This document shows, one piece after another, positions 11,992-22,280 of a stretch of DNA of 64,000 nt; position 1 is the first letter of the stretch, and every line of letters begins with the position of its first letter. Source of the stretch: Sporothrix humicola. Taxonomy: Eukaryota; Ascomycota; Sordariomycetes; Ophiostomatales; Ophiostomataceae. The notes under the pieces were generated by a model. The model had not been told where the DNA came from. It saw only the letters and a list, made by a program, of their open reading frames with translations, and searched no databases. The stretch covers positions 186,001-250,000 of the forward strand of contig WNYE01000044.1 of assembly GCA_021396245.1 (NCBI GenBank), in the 5' to 3' direction. The position numbers and the translations under genes were made by a program.

Positions 11992-13224
11992 TTAGTCCAG
12001 GCTCTGGATCTGGACCTTGATTGCGCCCGTCGACGGGTCCGACGACGTGCGGAAGGCCTCGATGGCGTCCTCCAGCTTAAACCGGTGCGTCACCAGCGGC
12101 TTGAGATCCACCAGGCCGCTCTGCACCAGCCGAATGGCACGCGGCCATGTGTTGCTGTAGCGGTACTGGAACTGCAAGTCGACCTCGCGCACACTGGCAC
12201 GCATAAACGGCATCCGGATCTCGTTGCGGCCCACGCCGATCACAAACACGCGGCCGCCAAACTGCACCGCCCAGACAGCCGACGCAATGCTGCTCTCGAC
12301 ACCCGTGCAGTCAATGGCCAGCATGGGCTCGACGCCGCCAAAGCCCTCGGCGACAATCTTCTTGGCCGTGGCCTCGGCAGGCTCGTCGATGGCATCGGTC
12401 GGGGTAGGACGCGGGCCACCGCCGACGTTGACAGTCTTGATTCCGGGAACTAGCTTGGCGGCGAACTCGAGACGGCCAGCGTCGACGTCGGTAATGACAA
12501 GCGGGCAGGCGCCGGCAGCACGTGCGCAGAGGGCCGTGATGAGACCAATGGGGCCCGCACCGCAGATGAGCACAGGGTCGCCCAGCTCGATCTTGGCGCG
12601 GTGCAGACCGGCCAGAGCAACACTGAGCGGCTCAAGCATCGAACCCTCCTCCCAGGTCATGGTGTCGCCGATCTTGTGGCACCAGACGGCCGGGTGGTTG
12701 ACGTAGCGGCGCAGCAGGCCGTCGACGGGCGGGGTGGACAGGAAAGCGACGCGTTCGCAGCCGTTGTAGCGGCCAGTCAGGCAGGGCGTGCACGCGCCGC
12801 AGATAATGTTGGGCTCGATGGCGACGCGGTCGCCGACTTTGAGGTTGTGGCCCTTCTGCGGGTCGTCGGCAACGGCGGCATCGTCGGGGTGGACGGCGAT
12901 GACCTCACCAGAAGACTCGTGGCCGAGTACGTGGTCGGCAGTCACAATCATGGGGCCGATGCAGCCATGCTTCCAGAAATGAACGTCGGAGCTGAATGGT
13001 CAGCAAGAGGGAAAAAGAACAGGCATTGGCCAACATGTGGGAAGGGAAACTCACCCGCAAATGCCTGTGCTCCGGATAGCAATGGTCACCTCACCCGGCT
13101 TCAGGCCCTGGGCCGCCTGGACAGTCTCCAGCGAAGGCTCAGCCGGAGCAATCCACAAGTCGTGGCTGGTGTTGGTGTAGACACCAATGTTGGCCTTGGT
13201 CGCCGCGACGGAGGGGCCGGACAT
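11992..13224 (-). CDS. lad1: L-arabinitol 4-dehydrogenase
   Basis: NAD-dependent, zinc-containing medium-chain dehydrogenase that oxidises L-arabinitol to L-xylulose in the fungal L-arabinose pathway; it is cytosolic. Exons on the minus strand are 13224-13055 and 12991-11992 (389 residues). The 63-bp intron has donor GTGAGT, a CTGAC branch and acceptor CAG, and falls inside the conserved TGICGSDVHFW segment. Catalytic zinc ligands are the Cys of GICGSD and the His and Glu of DHVLGHE. The structural zinc Cys set is in NIICGACTPCLTGRYNGC. The Rossmann motif is GAGPIGL, followed by VITDVDAGRLEF, whose Asp favours NAD over NADP. Length and the MRASVREVDLQFQYRY and GAIKVQIQSLD segments match fungal LAD. 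Xylitol and sorbitol dehydrogenases are close relatives and an alternative, but the overall likeness to LAD is strong. Confidence 0.9.
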
Positions 13225-15118
13225 TGTGATGCTGTTGTATATAAGTGGGAGGGAAAGGATGTGTTCGTAGATGGGATTGGGTGCAGATGTGAGTATACGG
13301 CGTAGATGGTGTAAACAGTAGAAACGTATTGGGCGTGCTACGTAGAACTTGTTGTTGTGAATATGCTTCGAGGAAATCACGATGCGATGAGGCCAGGTCG
13401 GGGGCGTCCTGCCTTCCTTATTTAAACAAACAGGCCACCACACCAGGTCAACACGGATGACGGGGGCCTTCTCCGCTCACAGGAGGGAAAGAACGAAAGA
13501 AGGGGTGCGGGGTTCTTTCCTTCGATCACACACACAGAAGAAAAAAGTCTACGACGAGCGCCGTTTGTCGGTCGGCTCTTGCCCGCTAGGGCAGATCCAG
13601 AGAAAAGGGGCCGAATGGTCTGGACCAGACCTCCACAAGAAGTACCTTTTTGCTTTGCGCAGTATTACCCAGTACTGATAGGTGGCATATCATTCCTCCC
13701 CTCTTTCTCGTCCCTCGTCCTCTCTCTTGGCCAGACGCCGTGCACGGGGTGTGTCGGCAGACGATACTTTTTCTCAGGATGGAGCATCGTCGCACCGTCG
13801 CACCGTCGCATCGTGGCCTCGTATATTTTGGGCAGGTGGTCAAAGGCTGCTCTCACCCCCATACCGCCTGCCATCTGCAATGGAGCACAAGGGCACTTTT
13901 TTAGCTTCTTTCCGCGAGCATGTGTACTACTTTCGGGTTCCTCTATTCGGCCGCGGTCAAATTGTTAGCCAACAGAGGATCTGTTTTATAGCGCAGGGCT
14001 CTTGCAGTTTGCATTTTGCCGGAGAGCTAGCTTGACCTGCAGAAGGAACAAAAAAAGAGAAAGAGACGATGGAGAAGGGGGAGTGAAGGTGGGAGAGGAG
14101 GAAGGAGCGAGTGAGGGGATCCGCGACGGAGGGACCACAAGGAGTAGGGCCGCCGACAACCGCGTTTTGCACGTCTCCACGCCTATTTCAGTAATTCTAC
14201 GATTTCAAATGTTTTAATCGCGCTTTACTCACCGTTCCCTCCATTTTTTTTTTGGTGTTCTGCGCAGACCGGAGATGAAGGTGGGAGGAGGCGATGCTGA
14301 TCGAAGTGGCAGCTGACGACGGACTGCATGCGCCAACGCGGCTAATACAGAGCTTGCAACGTGGGGGAATCGCGGTGGGAGCCCGTCGAGGAGGGGAAGC
14401 TTGGATATCGAGTTTTTGGCGTCGAGTTGAGGTCTAGAACGAAGTGTGTCGTGGAAGATAAAAGCTCACCATTCCCGGCACTGATTTTCATTTTATTTCT
14501 GAATATTAAGGGTTTCTGCGTTTTGGGCCGTTTGCTCTTTCCTCGTGAACCGCTTTCACGGGACTCGGTATCGCGGAGCTCGGGGAGGTGCGACTGACAC
14601 TCGTGGTAGCTGTCCCTCGCTGTACGCTATTTTTACGCCTAACGTCTTTCTTCGGTCTCCGGGCTATCTCACTTGCTAGTCTGGACCGCTCACCGAAGAA
14701 TAAAGACTCGTCAAAGTATTTTATTATTTTAAGATAAATAAAATGGCCGTAACGAAAGGGACTAACTGAGTCTGGGGCGGATAAACCACCACAGTAATGC
14801 ATCTTCATCTCAAGTGATACCTCAATTTTCTCCAAAGCCAACCCGATAAAAATCAAACGAAAACTGCCGCCTTTCCACATTTTAGGTGATAAAAAGTATC
14901 AAAACGAGAAAGAAGAATAAAAGAGAAGAATACAAATCAGAACTGTCAGGGGTTATTATGAAAGACCGTCCCAAAATCAACGTGACATAAGACAAGATAG
15001 AAACTAAGAAAAATACAATGGATGCGAGACGTCCCCAATACGTCTTCTAATTCTGCCTCTTCATGGGCACATTGTGCGCCTCGTGGGTCCCAAGCAGCCG
15101 AATTCATCAATTCCTGGA
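13225..15118 (-). promoter_or_regulatory. lad1 upstream region and toa1 3' flank
   Basis: No coding sequence recognised. On the lad1 sense strand a TATA-like TTTAAATAA lies at 13418-13426 (about 195 bp upstream of the start), and a GGCTAA element at 13965-13970. GGCTAA is the core bound by XlnR/Xyr1-type activators; function here is inference. Three tandem CGTCGCAC units lie at 13788-13811. The part from about 14,640 to 15,118 is AT-rich and probably belongs to the toa1 3' end. Confidence 0.4.
13788..13811. repeat. Short tandem repeat, 3 x CGTCGCAC
   Basis: Three head-to-tail 8-bp units, the last changing to CGTCGCAT. It is intergenic, upstream of lad1, with no known role. Confidence 0.8.
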
Positions 15119-17124
15119 TCACCACTCGTACTCGCCGGTCGCCTTGTGGAACACGTATTCCTTGCCATTAACAGTAAGAACACCGTCCTTGAGCGTGCAC
15201 TTCCTGTTGTGAGTTAGTATAAGTCGAGACAACAAAGGATGTGATAAAGGTAGAGTGCACAGAAAACTTACCACTTGTTCTTCACGCGCTGCACCTTGTC
15301 GTAGACACACAGCATAATAGGCCCCATGACATCGTCATCGTCGTCATCGTCCTCACGATCGTCCTCGGGGTCGTCCAGATCCGAGTTGATGGCGTCCTCG
15401 TCATCCAGAATGTCGTTCTTCACGTCCTCGTCATCGCCGTCATCGATGCCATCCAGCTGTGCAATGGAGCTGGCATCCCTTGGTTGTGAGGGCGTGGCAG
15501 TAGCGACAGCTTTCCGCTTGCGATCGCGCTTCTGATTCCGGGCCTGGCTGGCCTGCTTCAGCGGCAGCATCAAACCGCCGCCCTCAATCTGCTTCGCCCG
15601 CTGCAACATCTGCTCGTGCAGCATATCGTCAATCTCCATGCGACCCAGCTCGACGGGCGGCTGGCCGGCCCGCTGTTGCTGGAGGAGAACACCCTCAAAC
15701 GATGTTGCCTCGTCGTCTGCACTGCCGTCCACCTGCGATCTTGCGACGCCGTTGGCGCCGTTGAGCTGGGCTGCGGCCTGTGCCGACATTTGTGCACGGT
15801 ACTGCTGCGCGTTGTTGGCCTGGCCGCCGGGGCGCTGTTGCTGCTGCTGCTGTGTGTTCATGGCATTGATCGAGGCGTTGGCGGCGCTGCCAAATTCCTT
15901 GCTCAGCATGGCGGCCGCACGCATGGCAGCACTGTCCGGACCAACCGCTGCTGTGGGGAAGGGCGGCGCATTGGGCATGCCCGAGCCGTTTTGTGTGTCG
16001 GGCTCCATCTTAATGCGAGCGCCTGACGACTGCGTGCTGTCTTCGGTCTTGATGCTGGAGGGCTCAAATGCCGGCATGGGCAGGCTAGGCAGAGCCAGAC
16101 CCTGCGAGCTGTTCATCGGGCTCATGATAGGCTGGGAGAAGCTGTTGTCGGCGGACGGAGGCGGCGAAGCGGCCTTCCCTGCTGCACCGGCCTTACTAGA
16201 TGCAGCTGCAGGAGTGCCATTGCTGGCCGCCGCCTCAGGTTCTGGCTTGGGATCCCATGGGAACTGGGCGACGTTGAACTGCGTCAGTTTCCGTTGCCAT
16301 CCCTGGGTAAAGTGTCAGTATTTCTTTTTCTTCTTAAAAATAAATATATAAAAGACAAGAAATAGACACGGCAGCAAACGAGTAAACGAAGTGAGTGTAA
16401 GATGTTGGTGTGAGGATGATTGCAGGTTACACGTGATGCAGTTGGGCATTCCACTAATTAGCGTGCCGTTAGCGGGCATTGGCCGCCATAGCCGCTGTGT
16501 TAGGGAGGGCACTTTAGGCAACAGTAGGCGGGGCCAGCTTTGCTCCGCGCGCGCAATCAGAAGTGGCGAAGTTAAATAGGGATGCAAATAGGCCATGGCC
16601 GCCGCCCACCTCCGCAAATCCACCACCCCCTCTCCTCCTTTCGCGCTTGCCCTCTCTGCCTGGAGAAGGGCGAAGATGGGTCGAAAGACGATGGGGGAAA
16701 TGACGAGAAATTGACGAAAGCCAGCAACGACGAGGCAAAAAAGATGATGAATCGAATCTGAGAAGAGGGAGAAGACAAAAGAAAAGAAACATAACGCGAT
16801 CCATGGGTTTCTGAAAAGAAAAGCATGAAATCGCAGCGTGTACGTGTGCCACAAAAACGGTGGTTCGATGGAATCAAGAGGAAGGCGAGAAAAAAAAAAG
16901 GAGAGAGAATGGGCGACAAAACGACTCAAAACGATGGCGGCAAAGAGAAATCAAAGCGAAAAAAAAGTCAAGGGAGAACGAGAAAAACGAGGGACACGAC
17001 TTACCCTTCTCAGTTCATCCAGCACGCCCTCATCGACGCCGTTCTCCTCGAAGTCGACACGCGAAGTCGACAGCACATCCTCGATGATCTGCTCGTAGAC
17101 CGAGCCGACCACGTTGTTCGACAT
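15119..17124 (-). CDS. toa1: Transcription initiation factor IIA large subunit (TFIIA alpha/beta)
   Basis: Toa1 pairs with Toa2 in TFIIA, which stabilises TBP on promoter DNA in the nucleus. Exons on the minus strand are 17124-17005, 16302-15272 and 15203-15119 (411 residues). The first intron is long for this window (702 bp, donor GTAAGT); the second is 68 bp with a CTAAC branch. Exon 1 encodes the N-terminal helical segment (NNVVGSVYEQIIEDVL). Exon 2 begins GWQRKLTQFNVAQFPWDPKP, the conserved end of that domain. A variable Gln/Ala/Ser linker follows, then an acidic run (EDDREDDDDDDDVMGP), and the beta-barrel part ends LCVYDKVQRVKNKW and VFHKATGEYEW in exon 3. Conserved ends with a variable middle is the normal family pattern. 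Confidence 0.95.
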
Positions 17125-18616
17125 GGCTGGAGGTAGTAATTGCCTCGCGGGCTCGTTGACTCTTTCGATGATCGTGCGGGACTGTTGGTTTGCTACTTCG
17201 TTCCTTTGCTCGTGAGAGATGGGAGTCCTCTAATGCGAGATCGGAGGTCGATGCAAGTCGAGAGGATCCTGTCCAAAAGAATCGGCAAGTGGTATCTCAG
17301 AGACCCAAGAGGCAAAGGTGATATTACTCTTGTTGGAGTCGAAGTGCGTCCCGATATTCGGTGTCGATTCGATGCGCTTCGGTTGAGCTCAACGACAGTT
17401 CTCAAGAAAGGCGATCCTCGCTTTTGCGTGAGTTTCCTGAGCAGATCCCCGTCACTGCTTTATTTTGCGGCCTTCAATTGCTTCTCGAATGCCCTTCAAC
17501 TGCAATATCCCGTGTAGCTATGTCGCTATAGCCCGGGGTCGTGATGCCGCCTCGTAGCTTTTTGTAATATGGCGATGGCCTCGGGAGGCTCGTCTGACAC
17601 ACTCTGGGCCCGCTGAATTGATTTTTTAAGCTGGCTGGCCGATGGAGAGAGAGGTCGCCGAAATCGTGATCGTAGGTATGTACACGGGACACGGGCTCGG
17701 AGGAGAGGTGTTGTTGGGGATGCAGTTGTCGTTGAACAAAGGTGCCCGTTTCAGTGAAGGAGAGGGAAAAGCAGTGGTTTGTTTCCGGCAAGTTTGGCTG
17801 CCGCACAGGGAGTGGTAATAAGTCTGCCCGTTCTTGCTTAGTTAGCGCGGCAACTCCATCGATCCTCCCGACTATGAGGCAAGATCACGTGCCCAGCTTC
17901 TGGGCGGCTGCTCGCCCGCAACATCTATTTCTCAGCACTTCCAGCGCTATTATCATTCTACGCTTTTTCCAAATGCTTCCACAGCACAAAGTGAAGTCGC
18001 TTCGTTCTTTGCCACGACATCGAATTGACAGTCGCGTAGTTTATACTATATACAACAGACGCACGCATTGCAAAAGAATCTGATGATAACAGTGAAACAA
18101 AACTCGATTTCTTCAAAATATCGTCTTCTCCCTCATTCGCCATACACTTCATAATTAAATAAATAATAGAGCCCGGAAACACCAGTTTTCCGTCGAGTTA
18201 TCATTCTCTTCCGTCGTAAAACAGTAATCGTTTCGTAAACAAATAGAAAAGAGGCATAACAAATGCGTATCCCCTTTCCTGTTGGCGAAGTATCGAACAT
18301 TCGGCCAAGTTGTCCATCATAAATAAAATCGTGAAACCAACCTAGCCCCAACTCCGCGCTGAAACGACCCAAGTATTTCTTTGTCGAACCGTGACGAAAG
18401 AACACGAAAAACAAATTGCCAATCCCAATGAAACCAGATATAAAAGCCCAGATTAAAAAAAGAGGATCCGTTTATACCTACCATTGCTAGTTACACTGGG
18501 GAAGAGTGAGCCGAGCATTTGTAAAAGTGTCGTTGTTAGCTGTCGTTGTTTGTTGTCGAGTGTCGAGTAAATGTTGTCGAGTGCTGTTGAGTGTTTGTCG
18601 TTGTTGGTGGCCGCAT
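17125..18616 (-). promoter_or_regulatory. toa1 upstream region and cdc20 3' flank
   Basis: No gene recognised. The stretch from about 17,960 to 18,500 is visibly AT-rich and lies just past the cdc20 stop codon; it probably carries the cdc20 3' end. The remainder should contain the toa1 promoter and leader. The open frames here are short and unlike known proteins. Confidence 0.4.
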
Positions 18617-20431
18617 TTAGCGGATGGTCATCTGCTTGACCATGTCGGCCTTGCCAGACGCACCAGAGCTGGCAGCGCTGGAGCTGGCACCGGCCTTCTT
18701 CTCAAAGATCTTCCAGAACTTGAGGGACTCGTCGGCAGCAGCAGTGGCAAGCATCTGGCCGTCGGGGCTCAGGCAGCTGTGCAGAACACGGCTCTCGTGA
18801 GCGGGGATCTCGACGTTGCGGACCAGGGTGGGGTAGCTCCAGATGCTCAGCGAGTTGTCGGGGAAACCGCTGGTGCTGACAATCTCACGGTAGCTGGTGC
18901 TCCAGCGGAGGCTGGTGACCTGCGAGCCGGTGTCGATGCTGTTGACGCGGGCGCCCGAGGTGGTGTTCCAGAAGTGGATGTGACGGTCGTACGAACCACC
19001 GCCAGTGGCGAGCAGGTTCATGTTCCAGGGGCACCAGGCCAGAGCCTTGACGGCAGCCTTGTGGTTGGTCTTGGTGAACTTGGGGACGGCCAGCGACCGG
19101 GCATCCCAGATGGACACCAGGTTGTCGTTGCCGCCAGTCGCGAGCTGGGCACCGTCTGAGCGCCACTCAAGGCCACAGACCTCCGAGGTGTGCGAGACGA
19201 GCTCGGCAACCTTGTGCTCAGCAATGCGGACATCGTGGTTGTAGACCAGGCCGCTACGAGCGCCAGTGGAGAGCAGGTGCTTGTTCCAGCCCATGACACC
19301 AACGCGCGTGTCGTGGCCGAACATGCTGCGGACCTTGGTACCCTCAGCGACATCCCAAATCTGGACCTCGCCAGAGCCAAGACCAACGCCAACGTAGGCA
19401 CCGTCGCCCGACCACTTGACGCTGCTAACGTAGGTGTCGGGGCTGGTCTCAAGAAGGCAGCTGACAGAGCCCTCGTCGGCAGACCAGACGTAGACGTTGC
19501 GCTCCAGACCAATAGCAACCTGGTTGCCCGAGCTCCAGTCAAGCAGGTTCAGGTAGTAGTCGTCAACGAGGCCAGGAGCATCAAGAACACGCTCGGGGGC
19601 CGTCGCAATGCGGCGGCGGAACTGAGCGGCACTGGCACCGGCCGGCTTCAGGGGACGGTTGTACTGCTGACGCAGGTCAATGGGCTTGGACGACTCTGGC
19701 GGTGCGGGCTTAAACTGCAGAATGCGAGTGTTGATGTTGACGCCGCAGGCGCTGGCCAGCGAGTCCTGGTAGGCGATAGAGCCAGGAGACGGCCGCGAGT
19801 AGCTGGCCGAATCATCGTCATCGCGGTCACCAATGTTCAGCGCCTCCATGGCAGCCAGAGCATCGTCGGCAGCCGAGGACAGAACAGCAGAAGCATCGCC
19901 ACCAGTGCGGCTGCTCGGGCGCTGACGGTCGGCGAACTCAAGCTTGCCAGAGCCAACGTTGGAGATGGCCGAGCTGGCAGCACGGTTGGGGATGAAGCGG
20001 TCGGCAGCCGCATATGTGAGGGTGGTCTTGGTGGCCTTCTGGCGCACACTGGTCTTCTTGGGAGTCTTGGTCTGCTGGCCGGTACCTGTCAGGGCAAAGT
20101 CGGAGACGCCAAGCTCGAGAGCCTTGCGAGGAGTGGGAACGCCGCGGGCAATGTTGGACTTGGGCGAGTCGCGGTGCGAGGCAGACGACTTGGACGCGCG
20201 AGCCAAGTGCGAGGACAGGTTTCCGCCGTAGACAGACTTTGTGCAGATGCGCTCGGCGCCGTTGTTGGCTGCCTGGCGTTCTGGTGTGAAGGGAGAGGAG
20301 TTGTAGTTGGATGCGGCGGCAGCGGTGCGCTGACGGGGGGAGGGCGTCAGGGGCATGCGGCCGCCAGCGGTCCGGGAAGAGAAGAGCCCAGCATGGGACT
20401 TGAGGGGTGTTGATACGGAGGCGGAGGCCAT
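18617..20431 (-). CDS. cdc20: APC/C activator Cdc20 (fizzy/Slp1), WD40 protein
   Basis: Cdc20 brings substrates such as securin and mitotic cyclin to the anaphase-promoting complex, and is the target of the spindle checkpoint. Single exon, 604 residues. The start is the ATG at 20431; an open frame continues upstream only because the A-rich leader reads as lysines. The N-terminus is disordered and basic. The C-box DRFIPNR is at residues 144-150, with Asn as in Cdc20 rather than Ser as in Cdh1. RILQFKPAPP matches the KILR-type motif position. A seven-blade WD40 propeller follows (e.g. VDDYYLNLLDWSSGNQVAIG, GEVQIWDV, HDVRIAEHKVAEL). The chain ends in Ile-Arg, the IR tail that docks on the APC/C. 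A forkhead-type TGTTTAC lies about 475 bp upstream. Confidence 0.95.
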   Translation of the reverse strand: MASASVSTPLKSHAGLFSSRTAGGRMPLTPSPRQRTAAAASNYNSSPFTPERQAANNGAERICTKSVYGGNLSSHLARASKSSASHRDSPKSNIARGVPTPRKALELGVSDFALTGTGQQTKTPKKTSVRQKATKTTLTYAAADRFIPNRAASSAISNVGSGKLEFADRQRPSSRTGGDASAVLSSAADDALAAMEALNIGDRDDDDSASYSRPSPGSIAYQDSLASACGVNINTRILQFKPAPPESSKPIDLRQQYNRPLKPAGASAAQFRRRIATAPERVLDAPGLVDDYYLNLLDWSSGNQVAIGLERNVYVWSADEGSVSCLLETSPDTYVSSVKWSGDGAYVGVGLGSGEVQIWDVAEGTKVRSMFGHDTRVGVMGWNKHLLSTGARSGLVYNHDVRIAEHKVAELVSHTSEVCGLEWRSDGAQLATGGNDNLVSIWDARSLAVPKFTKTNHKAAVKALAWCPWNMNLLATGGGSYDRHIHFWNTTSGARVNSIDTGSQVTSLRWSTSYREIVSTSGFPDNSLSIWSYPTLVRNVEIPAHESRVLHSCLSPDGQMLATAAADESLKFWKIFEKKAGASSSAASSGASGKADMVKQMTIR

Positions 20432-21667
20432 TGTGAAAGATGTGCAAAAAATGCGGGAAAAAAAGAGGAAAAAAGGCAAATGCGAGTGTAAGTGAGCTTC
20501 TCCGATGAATCGAACGAGCTCCAAGAGACTCAAGCTAATGGTTCCTGGAATTGGTGGTTGTACGGTTAGTATTTTCGTAGGTTTGTTGCAAGTTTTTTTT
20601 TTTTTTTTTTTTTTTTTTGGTTCGAAATATCGAGGCTGGGAGCCTGCTGTGAGAATCGTGCAAGTCGAGGGGGCGATCAAATGGCAAAATGCGAAATGAT
20701 CTAGTGGACTTGGAGGAGGTTCAGAAGCGAGGCAAAGACAGATGGAAAGCGATGACGCTTTGGAAAGCAGAGGATGCAAGAGGAATGTAAGGAGGAGCGG
20801 GATGGAGGAGATGATTGTAGGTGGTGAGGAGGAAAGGAAAGGGAAGAGAAGAGAGGCAAAAGTGAAGCAAAAGTGGTAGGGTTGGCGTCCTTTTAACGGC
20901 GATGTTTACATTGGGTGGGTCCGGTAGTGTTGACGGGGCAACCACGACAGTTCACCCAAAATGGCAGTCGTAGTCGGTGCGGATGTCAGCCTGTTTCACT
21001 GGCGCCGCGCAAATTAACCTCAGGCCCACTATGCGCTGTAACACCTGTAAGTCGTTCACTGAAAGTGCATTTTCCAGCGCATCAGCACATCGAACATTTT
21101 CACCGTTCAATTTAACATTTTCAAAACGATTGAATTGAAATCTGTAAGTCTTCTTCTCTATGACCTTTACTTTTGAACGATTGGAAACAACTCGATTCAT
21201 CTATGTTAAGCCATTCTATTGTATTATTTCTTCTGAGATTCCAATAAACTTCCTCTTTCATCTCACGGTTCGCTTGCCCTTGTCGCTTCAGCGCCCTGTA
21301 CTCACTCCACTGCAATTCCAGCGTTGATGCAGCAACAGAGGAGCGACGAGGCGGAGTGCAGCACAATGAGGGAAGGCACGACCGTCAGAAAAACTCTTTG
21401 CACACAGCTTCCTTTTGTGGAAGACATGAGATAAATTGAGGAATTAAAGGGTTTGAATGGGGTGTATTTTTTAAGCGGAATATCTGTTGTCGACAAACGA
21501 AAATCTATGGGGATAAGATACGCGCTGCGCACAAAATAGGATACATAAAAAGCAGGATATAACAACCCAAGGCAAGCCTGACTCTAAGCCAAGAAGTATC
21601 TTATTAAGAGGCAATGTCCAGCACTGCACTCGTAAGATAACAATAAATGACGTCCTTTGGCATTCTT
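20432..21667 (-). promoter_or_regulatory. cdc20 leader and promoter, running into an AT-rich island
   Basis: Proximal part: a T26 run (20593-20618), which is A26 in the cdc20 sense, then pyrimidine/purine-biased leader. TGTTTAC at 20903-20909 matches the forkhead site. From about 20,950 the sequence becomes AT-rich and shows no gene until the RNase-like relic. Confidence 0.45.
20593..20618. repeat. T26 homopolymer (A26 in cdc20 sense)
   Basis: An uninterrupted run of 26 T, about 160-190 bp upstream of the cdc20 start codon, probably in its leader or core promoter. Homopolymers of this length disfavour nucleosomes; the exact length may carry sequencing error. Confidence 0.9.
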
Positions 21668-22280
21668 TCACAGCTTATGGGGGCCGGCTGTCCAAGGCCG
21701 CTTGCCCATTTTGTTCCGTGTCGAGTCCGACGGCGGAGTGCTTGATTGTGTCCGTTGTTCGTGAGAGTCGTCATCGTCATCGTCGGCGCCACCATGGACT
21801 CTGGACTCGACGTCATCTATGTCTTTGTCCATCAGTTTAGCCATGGTGAATGGGGGGTATTTGCCCACTTGTGGTTTGGTCGAGTCATGATACACGACAC
21901 GAAATCGCCAAGTCTCTTTGTTGAAGATGATACGGGCGGCGCCGGATTCACCTCCATTCCAGAGTTCTTGTCCCCGGGAACACGGGGTACTCATAGCAGT
22001 CCTCTTTCAAGTTCAGGGGGTTTCTTTCATGGTTCCCGTGGTATTTTGGGTATCTTGTCATACGTCCCAGAGTTCGTCTAGACTTGAAGTTATATCTTAG
22101 TCTTCTCTGCAGTTCTTGGGTCTGCGCAAACACATCCCGCCATAAGATACAACGCTCCGGGAAGTCTTTGCCAATATTTTGGCAGATGTACTTTCTGTGT
22201 TAGCCAGGCGCATTTATTGTAGAGGAGTACATGAAGGAACTAACATGGGCATTGGGATGGTGCGGAGGAACCCAGCCCAT
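21668..22280 (-). pseudogene. RNase T1/N1-like protein gene, frameshifted
   Basis: Not annotated by any intact frame, but two overlapping minus-strand frames together look like the guanyl-specific ribonuclease fold. Proposed exon 1 is 22280-22245 (MGWVPPHHPNAH), then a 54-bp intron (donor GTTAGT, acceptor AAG). Exon 2 starts at 22190 and carries YPKYHGNHE and CYEYP, then stops at 21950-21948. The +1-shifted frame carries WNGGESGAARIIF and VVYHDS and ends at 21668. By family comparison the Glu of CYEYP, the Arg of GAARII and the His of VVYHDS sit where RNase T1 has Glu58, Arg77 and His92. The His40 position appears replaced by Lys. There is no signal peptide, unlike secreted RNases, and the tail is acidic and low-complexity. 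The frame break lies within 21962-21989. It could be a real lesion or a sequence error in a C/G-run. Confidence 0.55.

Noticed and set aside
16840..16880. Possible tRNA B-box (GGTTCGAT)
   Set aside because: The following bases do not complete the B-box consensus, there is no A-box or cloverleaf at the right distance, and it lies inside toa1 intron 1.
18133..18414. 93-residue minus-strand frame past the cdc20 stop
   Set aside because: AT-rich 3' flanking DNA; no conserved motif.
19190..20413. 407-residue plus-strand frame opposite cdc20
   Set aside because: Antisense shadow of a strongly conserved WD40 gene; low-complexity translation without homology signals.
20432..20779. N-terminal extension of the Cdc20 frame by 116 residues
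   Set aside because: It runs through the A26 tract as polylysine and through leader-like sequence. The conserved start MASASVSTPLKSH begins at 20431.
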